From positions 1 to 46,167 of IMG/VR virus record IMGVR_UViG_3300030333_000746: a stretch of DNA of 46,167 nucleotides. One strand, given 5' to 3'. The position numbers and the translations under genes are program-made. The notes below the pieces were generated by a model. It did no database searches and was not told the DNA's origin. It was given only the letters and a program-made list of their open reading frames with translations. The first letter of the stretch is position 1. Each line of letters begins with the position of its first letter. This DNA is from a virus. This document shows positions 27,497 to 34,526 of the stretch, piece by piece.

Positions 27497-27675
27497 GAAG
27501 ACTATTAATAATAATTTTACTATCACTTACAGGATGTTCGTTAAGCGAAGTTAGTATGCAGATGTCAGATTATCCTGAGTGGAATTGGATGGATCAACAA
27601 TTATATATGCAAAACGTAAGGATTTGCAGAACTATGGATCACTGTGCTGCTGAAGATTTATTTAGAAGATATTAA
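27493..27675 (+). CDS. Small lipoprotein, second of a related pair
   Basis: A 60-residue protein with a lipoprotein signal (MRRLLIIILLSLTGC, Cys15). The mature part WNWMDQQLYMQNVRICRTMD, then HC, resembles the preceding lipoprotein (a Trp-x-Met helix, then [YF]-M-x-N, then two Cys six residues apart). It overlaps that gene by 4 nt. The pair looks like a tandem duplication. Both should be anchored in the envelope, facing the periplasm, close to where the copper/heme protein would act. Function is unknown; an outer-membrane spanin remains an alternative. Confidence 0.62.
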   Translation: MRRLLIIILLSLTGCSLSEVSMQMSDYPEWNWMDQQLYMQNVRICRTMDHCAAEDLFRRY

Positions 27676-27692
27676 ATTGAGGAGAGGCAGTA

Positions 27693-28163
27693 ATGGTAGA
27701 AGTTACAGTAGCTATTGCTGCTGCCTCAAGAGCAGTCACCATAATCAAAAAAGGTCTTGCATTAGGTAAGGACACCCAAGAGTTATCATCTCAGTTTGCA
27801 CAATTCTTTGATGCAAAAGACAAAATAGATAAAGCTAAAGCAGATTCAGATCATGCACCTATAGGTAAGAAGGTGTTTGCTGCACAGTCTGTGGAGGCTT
27901 ATGCGCTTGAGGTAGCACTAGCAGAACATAAAGCAAAAGAACTAGAGAAACAATTAAGAGAACTATTTGTATACTCAGGACAAGCTGATGTTTACAAATC
28001 TATGATGAGAGCTAGACAAAAAGAAAGACAAAGAAGATTAGTAGTTGCAAGAAAAATAGCAGAACGTAGAAAATTTTTATTAGACTTAACACTAATAGGC
28101 ACAATGATTATTTCGGGAATGATGTTTTTAGGATTTATAGTTACGTCAGTAATGGGGAGTTAG
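27693..28163 (+). CDS. Coiled-coil protein with C-terminal membrane helix
   Basis: A 156-residue protein. Residues 40-125 are strongly helical with many Lys, Glu, Ala and Gln residues, and end in a very basic run (RARQKERQRRL...ERRKF). The last 30 residues form one transmembrane helix (LTLIGTMIISGMMFLGFIV). GAGGAG lies before the ATG. It resembles membrane-attached proteins found at the end of late operons in marine phages. With the two lipoproteins upstream it could form a spanin-like system of inverted topology, but nothing proves this. Confidence 0.6.
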   Translation: MVEVTVAIAAASRAVTIIKKGLALGKDTQELSSQFAQFFDAKDKIDKAKADSDHAPIGKKVFAAQSVEAYALEVALAEHKAKELEKQLRELFVYSGQADVYKSMMRARQKERQRRLVVARKIAERRKFLLDLTLIGTMIISGMMFLGFIVTSVMGS

Positions 28164-28164
28164 T

Positions 28165-28344
28165 ATGTTAGCACTGTACACGGAAGATCAACTAGGAGCA
28201 GCTTACCAGATATATGCTAGAACACACGCTGCTAGAGGACTAGACATAGTAGACTTTGAAACCTACAGAGAAATATTTGAGACTCAATTTGTAGCTATGT
28301 CAGAGCCTCATAAAATATTTGATGGTAAGGAGAAGACGCACTAA
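28165..28344 (+). CDS. Small hypothetical protein
   Basis: A 59-residue protein beginning MLALYTEDQLGAAYQIYART and ending KIFDGKEKTH. It is acidic and helical, with no cysteine or membrane segment. It fills the space exactly between two membrane-protein genes, 1 nt after the first and 2 nt before the second, and the AAGGAG inside its end is the ribosome binding site of the next gene. This tight packing supports a real gene. The family is not recognised. Confidence 0.6.
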   Translation: MLALYTEDQLGAAYQIYARTHAARGLDIVDFETYREIFETQFVAMSEPHKIFDGKEKTH

Positions 28345-28346
28345 CA

Positions 28347-28676
28347 ATGTCTCCAAAGAAACTAGAACTACAGTCTAAGTACGAGAAGTTTGATCTAAAC
28401 AATGATGGCATCATCAGTGATGAAGAACTAGATAGAGCTAAAGAAATGGTAGACTTAGAACTAAGAGAAGAAAAGTCTGAAGCTCAAAAGATGATGGCTT
28501 GGTTAGCTATCATTATTATGGTGGTAACTACGGTAGTTTTATTTACGCCCCTCATATCTGATAGTAGAGTAAACGCTCTGTCAGATTTGTTGGGGCTTTT
28601 TTATTTTTCTATGTGTGGCATTGTTGGTACATACATGGGGGCTACCGCATTTATGCACCACAAAGCTACTAAGTAA
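28347..28676 (+). CDS. EF-hand protein with two membrane helices
   Basis: A 109-residue protein with one canonical EF-hand loop, D-L-N-N-D-G-I-I-S-D-E-E (residues 16-27), whose acidic positions fit calcium binding. An acidic helix follows, then two transmembrane helices (about 48-66 and 82-103). It could be a calcium-sensing membrane protein or a holin-like helper. Seawater is rich in calcium, but the domain's side of the membrane is not clear. It is the last gene of the plus-strand block and overlaps the facing minus-strand gene by 8 nt. A terminator-like structure lies inside its coding sequence. Confidence 0.65.
   Translation: MSPKKLELQSKYEKFDLNNDGIISDEELDRAKEMVDLELREEKSEAQKMMAWLAIIIMVVTTVVLFTPLISDSRVNALSDLLGLFYFSMCGIVGTYMGATAFMHHKATK
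28547..28602 (+). terminator. Terminator-like structure inside the EF-hand gene
   Basis: A long imperfect hairpin: GCCCC (28547-28551) with GGGGC (28592-28596), ATCTGA (28556-28561) with TCAGAT (28581-28586), and AGAG (28566-28569) with CTCT (28576-28579), followed by six T then A then five T. It reads as a Rho-independent terminator for rightward late transcription, yet lies about 80 nt before the stop of the last gene. The stem is broken by internal loops, so strength is uncertain. Confidence 0.5.
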
Positions 28677-28896
28677 TTGTCGTTAAGTTTTTAACTTCTT
28701 TTTCTATGTAATCGTGTAGCCCCTCTAGTTTAAAAAATCCTTCTTTAATTACTTTTTGTATAATAGGTATTTCATTTTCTGGAAATACTTTACCTATATC
28801 TTCTATTGGTAGATATTTAAACTCAGATAAAATATTTCCATCTCTAGCTAAAAACACTCTAAAAGAAACAAGATTCCCTTCTTCTTTACTGTCCAT
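28669..28896 (-). CDS. Small hypothetical protein after nrdB
   Basis: A 75-residue acidic protein (MDSKEEGNLVSFRVFLARDG...) with a short beta-rich N-terminal half and a helical C-terminus. It starts 5 nt after nrdB and is the last gene of the minus-strand operon, overlapping the facing plus-strand gene at its end. No motif is recognised, and it has no CxxC, so it is not a glutaredoxin. Confidence 0.55.
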   Translation of the reverse strand: MDSKEEGNLVSFRVFLARDGNILSEFKYLPIEDIGKVFPENEIPIIQKVIKEGFFKLEGLHDYIEKEVKNLTTIT

Positions 28897-28901
28897 ATTT
28901 A

Positions 28902-29882
28902 TTACCCCTCTACTGCTATTCCTTTAAATTGAACAGACTCCATGCTGCCCTTTAGACCGCCCTTCATATAAGTTGTTGCTCGGCCTTCAAAAAAGTTTTG
29001 ATGTTCTACTCCTAGTACATCATCTATCCAATCAATAGGGTTATCCTTTACCCCAAAGTTAGTTTTTAATCCTAGCTGCAACAGTCTCCTGTCTGCTATG
29101 TATCTTATATATTCTTTCATTTCAGATTTAGTAAGACCTTGTATGTCTCCCATCTCAAATACTAAATCCAGAAACTTATCTTCTAGTTTAACCATCTGCC
29201 TACAAACAGTATATATTTCTTTCTTGAAATCATCTGTCCAAAGGTTAATGTTTTCCTGCATAAATTCTCTAAAGAGTTTAGTCATTGCTTCTACATGAAG
29301 GGACTCATCCCGAATACTATAAGTAACTATCTGCCCCATACCTTTCATCTTACCAAACCGGGGGAAGTTTAAGAGTATTGCAAAGCTACTAAACAGTTGA
29401 AGTCCCTCAGTAAACGCTGAATAGATTGCTAAGTTTTTAGCAATAGATTCTTTGTTATTTATTTTTAATGGAGAGCTACTTATATATTCATGCTTGTCAG
29501 CCATAGCCTCATACTCAGCAAATGCCTTATACTCAATCTCAGGCATCCCTACAGTATCTAACAGTAGACTATAAGCGTGTTGATGTATTGACTCCATGTT
29601 AGCAAACGAAGACATCATCATCCTAGACTCAGGCTTTTTAAAGACCCTCATATATCTATCTATATATCCTGATGCTACATCTACATCTGATTGTGTGAAC
29701 AATCTAAATATTTGTGTAAGTAAATTCTTTTCCGTGTCGTCCATTTCTTGCCAATCTTTCACATCATTGTGAAGCGGAACATCTTCTGGTAGCCATATCA
29801 TTTGATTTTGTTGGACGTAGTAATCAAACATCCACGGATAATCAAAAGGCTTATAATAATCTCTAGTTCCTAATAGACTCAT
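28902..29882 (-). CDS. nrdB: Ribonucleotide reductase class I, beta subunit
   Basis: A 326-residue protein that carries the diiron-tyrosyl radical needed by the alpha subunit to make deoxynucleotides. The expected metal ligands are present: D66, E97 and H100 (MESIHQ), E159 (FTEGLQ), and E193 and H196 (RDESLH). Y104, seven residues after E97, is at the place of the radical tyrosine (Y122 in E. coli). The length is a little below the usual 340-380. It overlaps the 88-residue gene upstream by 20 nt, in the order nrdA, small gene, nrdB. It supplies dNTPs for phage replication. Confidence 0.93.
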   Translation of the reverse strand: MSLLGTRDYYKPFDYPWMFDYYVQQNQMIWLPEDVPLHNDVKDWQEMDDTEKNLLTQIFRLFTQSDVDVASGYIDRYMRVFKKPESRMMMSSFANMESIHQHAYSLLLDTVGMPEIEYKAFAEYEAMADKHEYISSSPLKINNKESIAKNLAIYSAFTEGLQLFSSFAILLNFPRFGKMKGMGQIVTYSIRDESLHVEAMTKLFREFMQENINLWTDDFKKEIYTVCRQMVKLEDKFLDLVFEMGDIQGLTKSEMKEYIRYIADRRLLQLGLKTNFGVKDNPIDWIDDVLGVEHQNFFEGRATTYMKGGLKGSMESVQFKGIAVEG

Positions 29883-30129
29883 TTATTTCATACTCCCAAT
29901 ATTGTATTATCATACCTTTAGGTATAACCATTATTGCATTAACATACTCTTTGTCTTTGTCATTGTGGTACATATCAGTAGCTAGTATCAATTCATTTTC
30001 ATTGTCAGATACTAACCACCCTACAGTAGAACGAGACACAGCTTTTAATTTCTTAGCTTCAGATATTAAAACATCTTCAGTATCAATCCAAGCATCGTCC
30101 CATTTTACTTCTATGACTTTACCCTTCAC
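29863..30129 (-). CDS. Hypothetical protein between nrdA and nrdB
   Basis: An 88-residue protein starting MKGKVIEVKWDDAWIDTEDV, beta-rich, with a conserved-looking STVGWLVSDNENELILATD core (about residues 34-52). It overlaps both neighbours (11 nt with nrdA, 20 nt with nrdB), so it is expressed with ribonucleotide reductase. The position is where a glutaredoxin or thioredoxin gene is often found, but there is no CxxC, so it cannot be that reductant. It may be a small regulator or an unrelated conserved phage protein. Confidence 0.6.
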   Translation of the reverse strand: MKGKVIEVKWDDAWIDTEDVLISEAKKLKAVSRSTVGWLVSDNENELILATDMYHNDKDKEYVNAIMVIPKGMIIQYWEYEINESIRN

Positions 30130-31948
30130 AACTTAGACACCCCTCTTCTTCTAAATTAATTTTAGGAATTTTGATATTAACATTCTCTGTATTACGAGCA
30201 GCATTAGAGCGCAAGTAATATAAAGATTTAAGTTTATGTATTCCCGCCCAGTGTACATCATTTAGATACTGTAAGAAAACATCATGGGTTTCTTGGTCAG
30301 CTTCTATTGATGGAGTCTTAAAAAATAAGTTTACGCTTTGACTTTGGCAAACATATTTTTGTCTCATAGCAGCGTGTTCTATTATCCATATCTGATTTAT
30401 TTCAGGAGCAGTTTTAAACATCTCTTTTTGTGCATCTGATAATATATCTAAATGTTGTACTGATCCTTCATGTGCTGCTATATCTTTCCATATCTCATCA
30501 CGTTTCTTTTTACTAGGTACAAGCTCAAGTAAAAGATCGTCTAAGTATTTGTTCTTAACTTTAAAGCTCCCTGTTAAAGTCTTGTGTGTATATACATTAG
30601 CCCTGTTAGGTTCTATAGAGGGGCTAGTACCACCACATATAATAGAGCTAGAAGCATTAGGAGCTATAGCAAGTAAGTGTGCATTACGTTTACCACTACC
30701 CTTCATGTCAGGGGCTTCTCCTCTTTCTTCTGCAAGTTTCCTAGTGGTAGCAGAAGCTCTATCTTTTATGTAAGAAAACGCTTTGTTATTAAAAGAAGAT
30801 GCGTACATACTTTCAAAAGCTATATTGTTCTTCTGTAAATAACTGTGGAATCCCATAGCTCCAAGTCCCACAGACCTTTCACGCATAGCAGAATAAGCTG
30901 CTTTACTGTAACCGCTTTGTCCTGCAACGCCATCAATAAAGTTTTGAAGTACATTATCTAGCATAGTTATAAGGTCAGGAATAAATGTATCTACTTTAGA
31001 CCACTCATCAAAATATTCTAGATTAACACTAGACAAACAACAGACAGCAGTTCTTTCTTCATTGGTAGGTAAAGTTATTTCAGAACATAAGTTACTTTGT
31101 TTAATCTCTAACCCTAGTTTCTTTTGTTCTTCTGGTAGAGCAGTATTACAGTTATCTATATTAATAAGATAAGGCTCTCCAGTTTCCATACGAGTCTGTA
31201 GTATTTGAAACCATAAGTTTCTGGCAGATACTATCTTAACTGCGGTATTAGTCTTAGGGTCTATTAGTCTCCACTCAGAATCTTTTTCTACTGCATCTAA
31301 AAATTCTTTAGATATATTGACAGCGTTATGTAAATTCAAACATTTTCTATTTAAATCACCGCCAGTAGTTTTCCTCATATTTATAAACTCTTCTATCTCA
31401 GGATGAGATATATTCATATAAGCAGCATAGCTTCCTCTTCTTGTAACGCCTTGATTGAAAGCTAACATCTGAGAGTCTACAACGTGCATGAAAGGTATAG
31501 ATCCAGTAGACCTGCTACCGTTAGAAGTGTCCACACCATTGCTCCGAATATCACCCCAATATCCACCGATGCCTCCACCTCCACTTGCAAGCCATATGTT
31601 CTCATCATAGTGAACAGAAAGACCATCCCTTGAATCAGGTACATAATTAAGAAAGCAACTGATAGGTAAACCGCGAGAGGTTCCCCCGTTAGAAAGTATA
31701 GGAGTGCTGAAGCTGAACCAAAGATTACTAGCGTACTCGTAAAGTCTCTGTCCAAGATCAAAGTCAGTATTCCCCATATAAGTTCCACCAAAAATACTGG
31801 CACGTGCAAAAGCCTCTTGAGCATGAGTTTCTCCTTCCCATAAGTATCTATCTTTTATGGTTTCTTTTGTAAAAGTATTTAATAAATCTTCCTTGCCGTA
31901 ATCTATTCTTATCCCTAAGTATGGCTGAACTCCAATCTTCTCAGTCAT
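30119..31948 (-). CDS. nrdA: Ribonucleotide reductase class I, alpha subunit
   Basis: A 609-residue catalytic subunit. Active-site residues are in place: C98 (GLPISCF), N286, C288 and E290 (SNLCSE), C303/C304 (AVCCLSS), and Y577-Y578 (YYLRS) for radical transfer. The C-terminal CLSC (604-607) is the shuttling cysteine pair. It lacks the N-terminal ATP cone found in E. coli NrdA (761 residues), so it probably escapes inhibition by dATP, as several phage enzymes do. AAGGAG lies 11 nt before the ATG. Within one operon with nrdB and DNA replication genes, it makes dNTPs from host ribonucleotides. Confidence 0.93.
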   Translation of the reverse strand: MTEKIGVQPYLGIRIDYGKEDLLNTFTKETIKDRYLWEGETHAQEAFARASIFGGTYMGNTDFDLGQRLYEYASNLWFSFSTPILSNGGTSRGLPISCFLNYVPDSRDGLSVHYDENIWLASGGGGIGGYWGDIRSNGVDTSNGSRSTGSIPFMHVVDSQMLAFNQGVTRRGSYAAYMNISHPEIEEFINMRKTTGGDLNRKCLNLHNAVNISKEFLDAVEKDSEWRLIDPKTNTAVKIVSARNLWFQILQTRMETGEPYLINIDNCNTALPEEQKKLGLEIKQSNLCSEITLPTNEERTAVCCLSSVNLEYFDEWSKVDTFIPDLITMLDNVLQNFIDGVAGQSGYSKAAYSAMRERSVGLGAMGFHSYLQKNNIAFESMYASSFNNKAFSYIKDRASATTRKLAEERGEAPDMKGSGKRNAHLLAIAPNASSSIICGGTSPSIEPNRANVYTHKTLTGSFKVKNKYLDDLLLELVPSKKKRDEIWKDIAAHEGSVQHLDILSDAQKEMFKTAPEINQIWIIEHAAMRQKYVCQSQSVNLFFKTPSIEADQETHDVFLQYLNDVHWAGIHKLKSLYYLRSNAARNTENVNIKIPKINLEEEGCLSCEG

Positions 31949-32054
31949 TAGGTTTCTTCTCCTTCTTTTTTATAGGTTGCTTCTTAGGTTTAGGTTTTAT
32001 TGAGTTCTTTTTTCTGTTGTACCTTTCGGTTCTTTCAGCTTTCCGATCCCACAT
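31941..32054 (-). CDS. Possible short lysine-rich peptide
   Basis: A 37-codon frame beginning MWDRKAERTERYNRKKN, then very rich in Lys and Pro. It starts inside the end of the DUF3310 gene and ends 8 nt into nrdA (ATGACTGA overlap). Its 3' part also holds the AAGGAG ribosome binding site of nrdA, which alone might explain the base composition. The overlaps at both ends fit translational coupling, but no family is recognised and the frame may be chance. Confidence 0.35.
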   Translation of the reverse strand: MWDRKAERTERYNRKKNSIKPKPKKQPIKKKEKKPND

Positions 32055-32370
32055 CTTTGTTTACCTTTTCTATAAGTTTGTCTAAATACCAACGAGCTTT
32101 ACGCAAGTCTTTAATATTATCTTTGTATTTAAACCGCCAAACATATTTTAATACATTGCCTCTTAAATATCCTTCAAATTCTTCTTGAGTAGAAGCAGCT
32201 TCTATTGCTTCAATACATTCGATCTTGCCATTATTATAATGACTAGGATGATTTACTTCATCATTCGTTTGGCTGTTCCAAAGGTCAGCAAGAAAAGATT
32301 TTCCTCCATCTTTTTTAAATTCTTCATTAACATTATCCCACTCTTTAGGTGTTGCATCATCAATACTCAT
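32035..32370 (-). CDS. DUF3310 family protein (phage nucleotide kinase-like)
   Basis: A 111-residue protein with the DUF3310 signature: V-N-H-P-S-H-Y-N-N-G-K-I-E-C-I-E-A-I-E (about residues 39-57), then YLRGNVLKYVWRFKYKDN and KARWYLDKLIE. In T7 the related gene 1.7 product has been described as a nucleotide kinase acting on dTMP and dGMP. Its place beside the RNR genes fits a nucleotide-metabolism role, although enzyme activity is not proven for most family members. It lies 8 nt after the endonuclease gene. Confidence 0.8.
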   Translation of the reverse strand: MSIDDATPKEWDNVNEEFKKDGGKSFLADLWNSQTNDEVNHPSHYNNGKIECIEAIEAASTQEEFEGYLRGNVLKYVWRFKYKDNIKDLRKARWYLDKLIEKVNKDVGSES

Positions 32371-32378
32371 AGTGTCTC

Positions 32379-32870
32379 CTATTCACTTTCAATATTTAAA
32401 GTATTATCTTTACGATAGTTTATGTCTATCCACTTATCAGGTAATGAGTCTTCACTATACCAATCAAATCCATTTGCGGAAGCCCATTCACCATGACTTC
32501 TTTTAGTACCATCCTTTCTTCTTTTAGCCTGTGGCATTGGAGCAGAAGGATTGGCAAACAAAAATACTAATGAAGTATTGGGCGGTAAAGCCTTTTTAAT
32601 CCATATGTATTTACTGTATTCTGCAAAGTCCCAGAACCTACCTTTAGCTTCTAAAAGAATTATTTGATTACCCATAATTCTAACAAAGTCAGGTTCGTAA
32701 ACGTGCTCAATTATATAAGCTACTTCTTTAGTGTGATGATCCCATTGTTTAAGAAGGCCGTTATGAAGTTCATGTTCCCAGTTAGAATCATAACTAGGAG
32801 GAACATTCTTTTCTTTAGGCCGTTTAACTCTAGGCTTTCTAAATCCTTTGCGTACTCTTTTTTTGGTCAA
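32379..32870 (-). CDS. Endonuclease I-like Holliday junction resolvase
   Basis: A 163-residue protein like T7 gp3. After a basic N-terminal tail it has an acidic helix SNWEHELHNGLLK (E32 and E34), then YEPD61FVR, then ILLE74AKG with K76. This D-x(n)-E-x-K arrangement is the phage endonuclease I active site (E20, D55, E65 and K67 in T7), with somewhat different spacing. It resolves branched replication intermediates before packaging and helps degrade host DNA. A tail after residue 90 with PMPQAKRRKDG resembles other marine relatives. Confidence 0.85.
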   Translation of the reverse strand: MTKKRVRKGFRKPRVKRPKEKNVPPSYDSNWEHELHNGLLKQWDHHTKEVAYIIEHVYEPDFVRIMGNQIILLEAKGRFWDFAEYSKYIWIKKALPPNTSLVFLFANPSAPMPQAKRRKDGTKRSHGEWASANGFDWYSEDSLPDKWIDINYRKDNTLNIESE

Positions 32871-33129
32871 TGTCCTTTAACCTCACTTTGTCAACGTCCA
32901 TATTAGTTTTCTTTACTAAAGCTTTGATTCTCTTAACAGTCCATTTAAAAGAGTAAGCACTTAATCTCATTTGATTGTTAGCAAAGATGTGTGTTTGATG
33001 TGATAGGTACGAAAGTATATTACGTTCGTTTATATCTTTAGATTGTTCTTCAGATACTAAAGTCTTAAACCATTCTACTAGTACAACTTTAGATTGCTTC
33101 CGTATCTTCTTGCAAGTTTTTGAATTCAT
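32839..33129 (-). CDS. Small basic hypothetical protein
   Basis: A 96-residue, Lys-rich, helical protein (MNSKTCKKIRKQSKVVLVEWF...). It overlaps the exonuclease gene upstream by 41 nt and the endonuclease I gene downstream by 32 nt. The size of these overlaps is unusual and suggests strong compaction or coupled translation. It could bind DNA. No family is recognised. Confidence 0.5.
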   Translation of the reverse strand: MNSKTCKKIRKQSKVVLVEWFKTLVSEEQSKDINERNILSYLSHQTHIFANNQMRLSAYSFKWTVKRIKALVKKTNMDVDKVRLKDIDQKKSTQRI

Positions 33130-33979
33130 GGTCTAGCTCCTGTACTTTAGGTTCTACTACAACTTTAGTAAGAAAAGCGTAGCCTTTAGAATACTGGAAG
33201 ATTCTTAAACCTTTACCATTATTAGAATCTTTATAGCATTCAAACTTATGTGGACACCAAGCACAGTTTTTGTGTAGCTTTTCATTACCTTTAACTCCAT
33301 CAGGTATAGTGTTATAACAATATTCTGCCGGAGGATTTGAATCTTTTAATGCTTTATCTATAGCTTTAATTTTATTTCTTATGTTTGGTTTATCTAAATC
33401 TTCTGGTTGATAGAAACAAAGCTCACCGTTCTCTTTATTAATAACAAGAAGACCACCATTACTTGTACCTTCAGACTCTTCATAACCTGCAAGCTGTCCT
33501 AGATAACCAAAAGGATCATCATCTCTTAGTGTTCCGTTTTTAAATTTATTAAATGCAAACCCGGATGCAGTTTTAATATCAACTACTTCATCATCTATTA
33601 TACAATCTATATGTCCTGATACGCCATCAACAACAACTTCTTTTTGTTCCCCGGTTAAATCATGATCAGATATAACAACAAATAATTTAACTAATTCTTC
33701 TAACATATGACCATAAAGAAATTTAATCTGTGTTTGAGCACTAGGTTTAGAATCAGATTGTTTATATTTATTATCAAACCATAAACGTCTAACAGGCTTA
33801 CCAACATTAGACATTCTAATATTAAAGTTAGAATCCCTATGAGTTGGGTTGGCCCAAGATCGAAGTACAGATTTCATAGACTCGCCAAAGTTTTCTATAT
33901 CTTGATCAGTTATATCTATGGCTTTACCATCTGATAAAGGTTCTATAGTTTTGTATATGTCTTGAACTAAGTCATCCAT
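33089..33979 (-). CDS. PD-(D/E)XK exonuclease with possible Fe-S cluster
   Basis: A 296-residue RecB/Cas4-like nuclease. The catalytic core is visible: an acidic helix E94-E95, G-H123-I-D125, D134-I-K136, and a Q162-x3-Y166 motif. C221 with C239, C242 and C248 (CAWCPHKFEC) form a four-cysteine set like the Fe-S cluster of Cas4 and AddB nucleases. The gene lies where T7 has gene 6 exonuclease, so it may remove primers or degrade host DNA. It overlaps neighbours on both sides by a few codons. Confidence 0.8.
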   Translation of the reverse strand: MDDLVQDIYKTIEPLSDGKAIDITDQDIENFGESMKSVLRSWANPTHRDSNFNIRMSNVGKPVRRLWFDNKYKQSDSKPSAQTQIKFLYGHMLEELVKLFVVISDHDLTGEQKEVVVDGVSGHIDCIIDDEVVDIKTASGFAFNKFKNGTLRDDDPFGYLGQLAGYEESEGTSNGGLLVINKENGELCFYQPEDLDKPNIRNKIKAIDKALKDSNPPAEYCYNTIPDGVKGNEKLHKNCAWCPHKFECYKDSNNGKGLRIFQYSKGYAFLTKVVVEPKVQELDHEFKNLQEDTEAI

Positions 33980-34254
33980 TTTCTATGCCTCACAAATCTA
34001 CACTTGCGACTTTTAGAATTGTAATGTAAGTATTGCACATTTAGTTTTTTCTGTACATCTGTTTTTGATGCTAGTCTTCCATCCTTATAAGACTTAACAT
34101 CTATTAAAGTTATCTCTCCTTCTGGAGACATAGCCACAATATCTACAGGGCCAGTACACCCACAGTTTTTAAAAACATGATAGCCGTTATCCCATAGCCA
34201 TGTAATAGCATAATGTTCTGCTAGATCACCTACTCTACTTGGATTATGTTTCAT
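33967..34254 (-). CDS. Small PD-(D/E)XK endonuclease
   Basis: A 95-residue nuclease-like protein. The pattern is GDLAEHYAITWLWDNGYHVF with an acidic residue in the first helix (E13), then G-P-V-D37-I-V-A, then L-I-D-V-K-S (D52 and K54). This matches small PD-(D/E)XK proteins of the Holliday-junction-resolvase-like or VSR-like kind. CGC (31-33) is close to the active site. It overlaps its neighbours by 4 and 13 nt. The substrate is unknown; it may act with the other nucleases in host DNA breakdown or recombination. Confidence 0.7.
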   Translation of the reverse strand: MKHNPSRVGDLAEHYAITWLWDNGYHVFKNCGCTGPVDIVAMSPEGEITLIDVKSYKDGRLASKTDVQKKLNVQYLHYNSKSRKCRFVRHRKWMT

Positions 34255-34526
34255 AATACTAACCTGTATTTATAAAGTGTTCCCTTTATATGCTTTCTCT
34301 CTACTGTGTAACTACCAAATTTAGGCATTCGTAAGTTTCTCATACAGGCAGAAGCTCCTGAACCTGTCATTCCTACTTTCTTAGCCAGAGTCTCTAAGGT
34401 TATCCACTTTCCATCTTTCATAGCGTCATATATTTTTTGATGACTTCCTTTTAATTCGTTGCCTTCTATATCATAAGCCTTAGTAAACATCTCTACTTGA
34501 CTATTTAAATTATCAGTGTGTTTCAC
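34251..34526 (-). CDS. Small winged-helix DNA-binding protein
   Basis: A 91-residue protein with a helix-turn-helix-like stretch, WITLETLAKKVGMTGSGASA (about residues 41-60), followed by a beta wing ERKHIKGTLYKYRLVL. This looks like a winged-helix fold. It could regulate phage genes or act on the replication complex. It lies between the polymerase and nuclease genes, overlapping them by 14 and 4 nt, so it is produced in the middle phase. Only the fold is supported. Confidence 0.62.
   Translation of the reverse strand: MKHTDNLNSQVEMFTKAYDIEGNELKGSHQKIYDAMKDGKWITLETLAKKVGMTGSGASACMRNLRMPKFGSYTVERKHIKGTLYKYRLVL

Noticed and set aside
29863-30129. Glutaredoxin between nrdA and nrdB
   Set aside because: The position is suggestive but the protein has no CxxC or CxxS redox motif.
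31477-31824. 115-residue hydrophobic frame inside nrdA
   Set aside because: It lies fully within the well-supported nrdA coding sequence in another frame, so the hydrophobic composition is a by-product.
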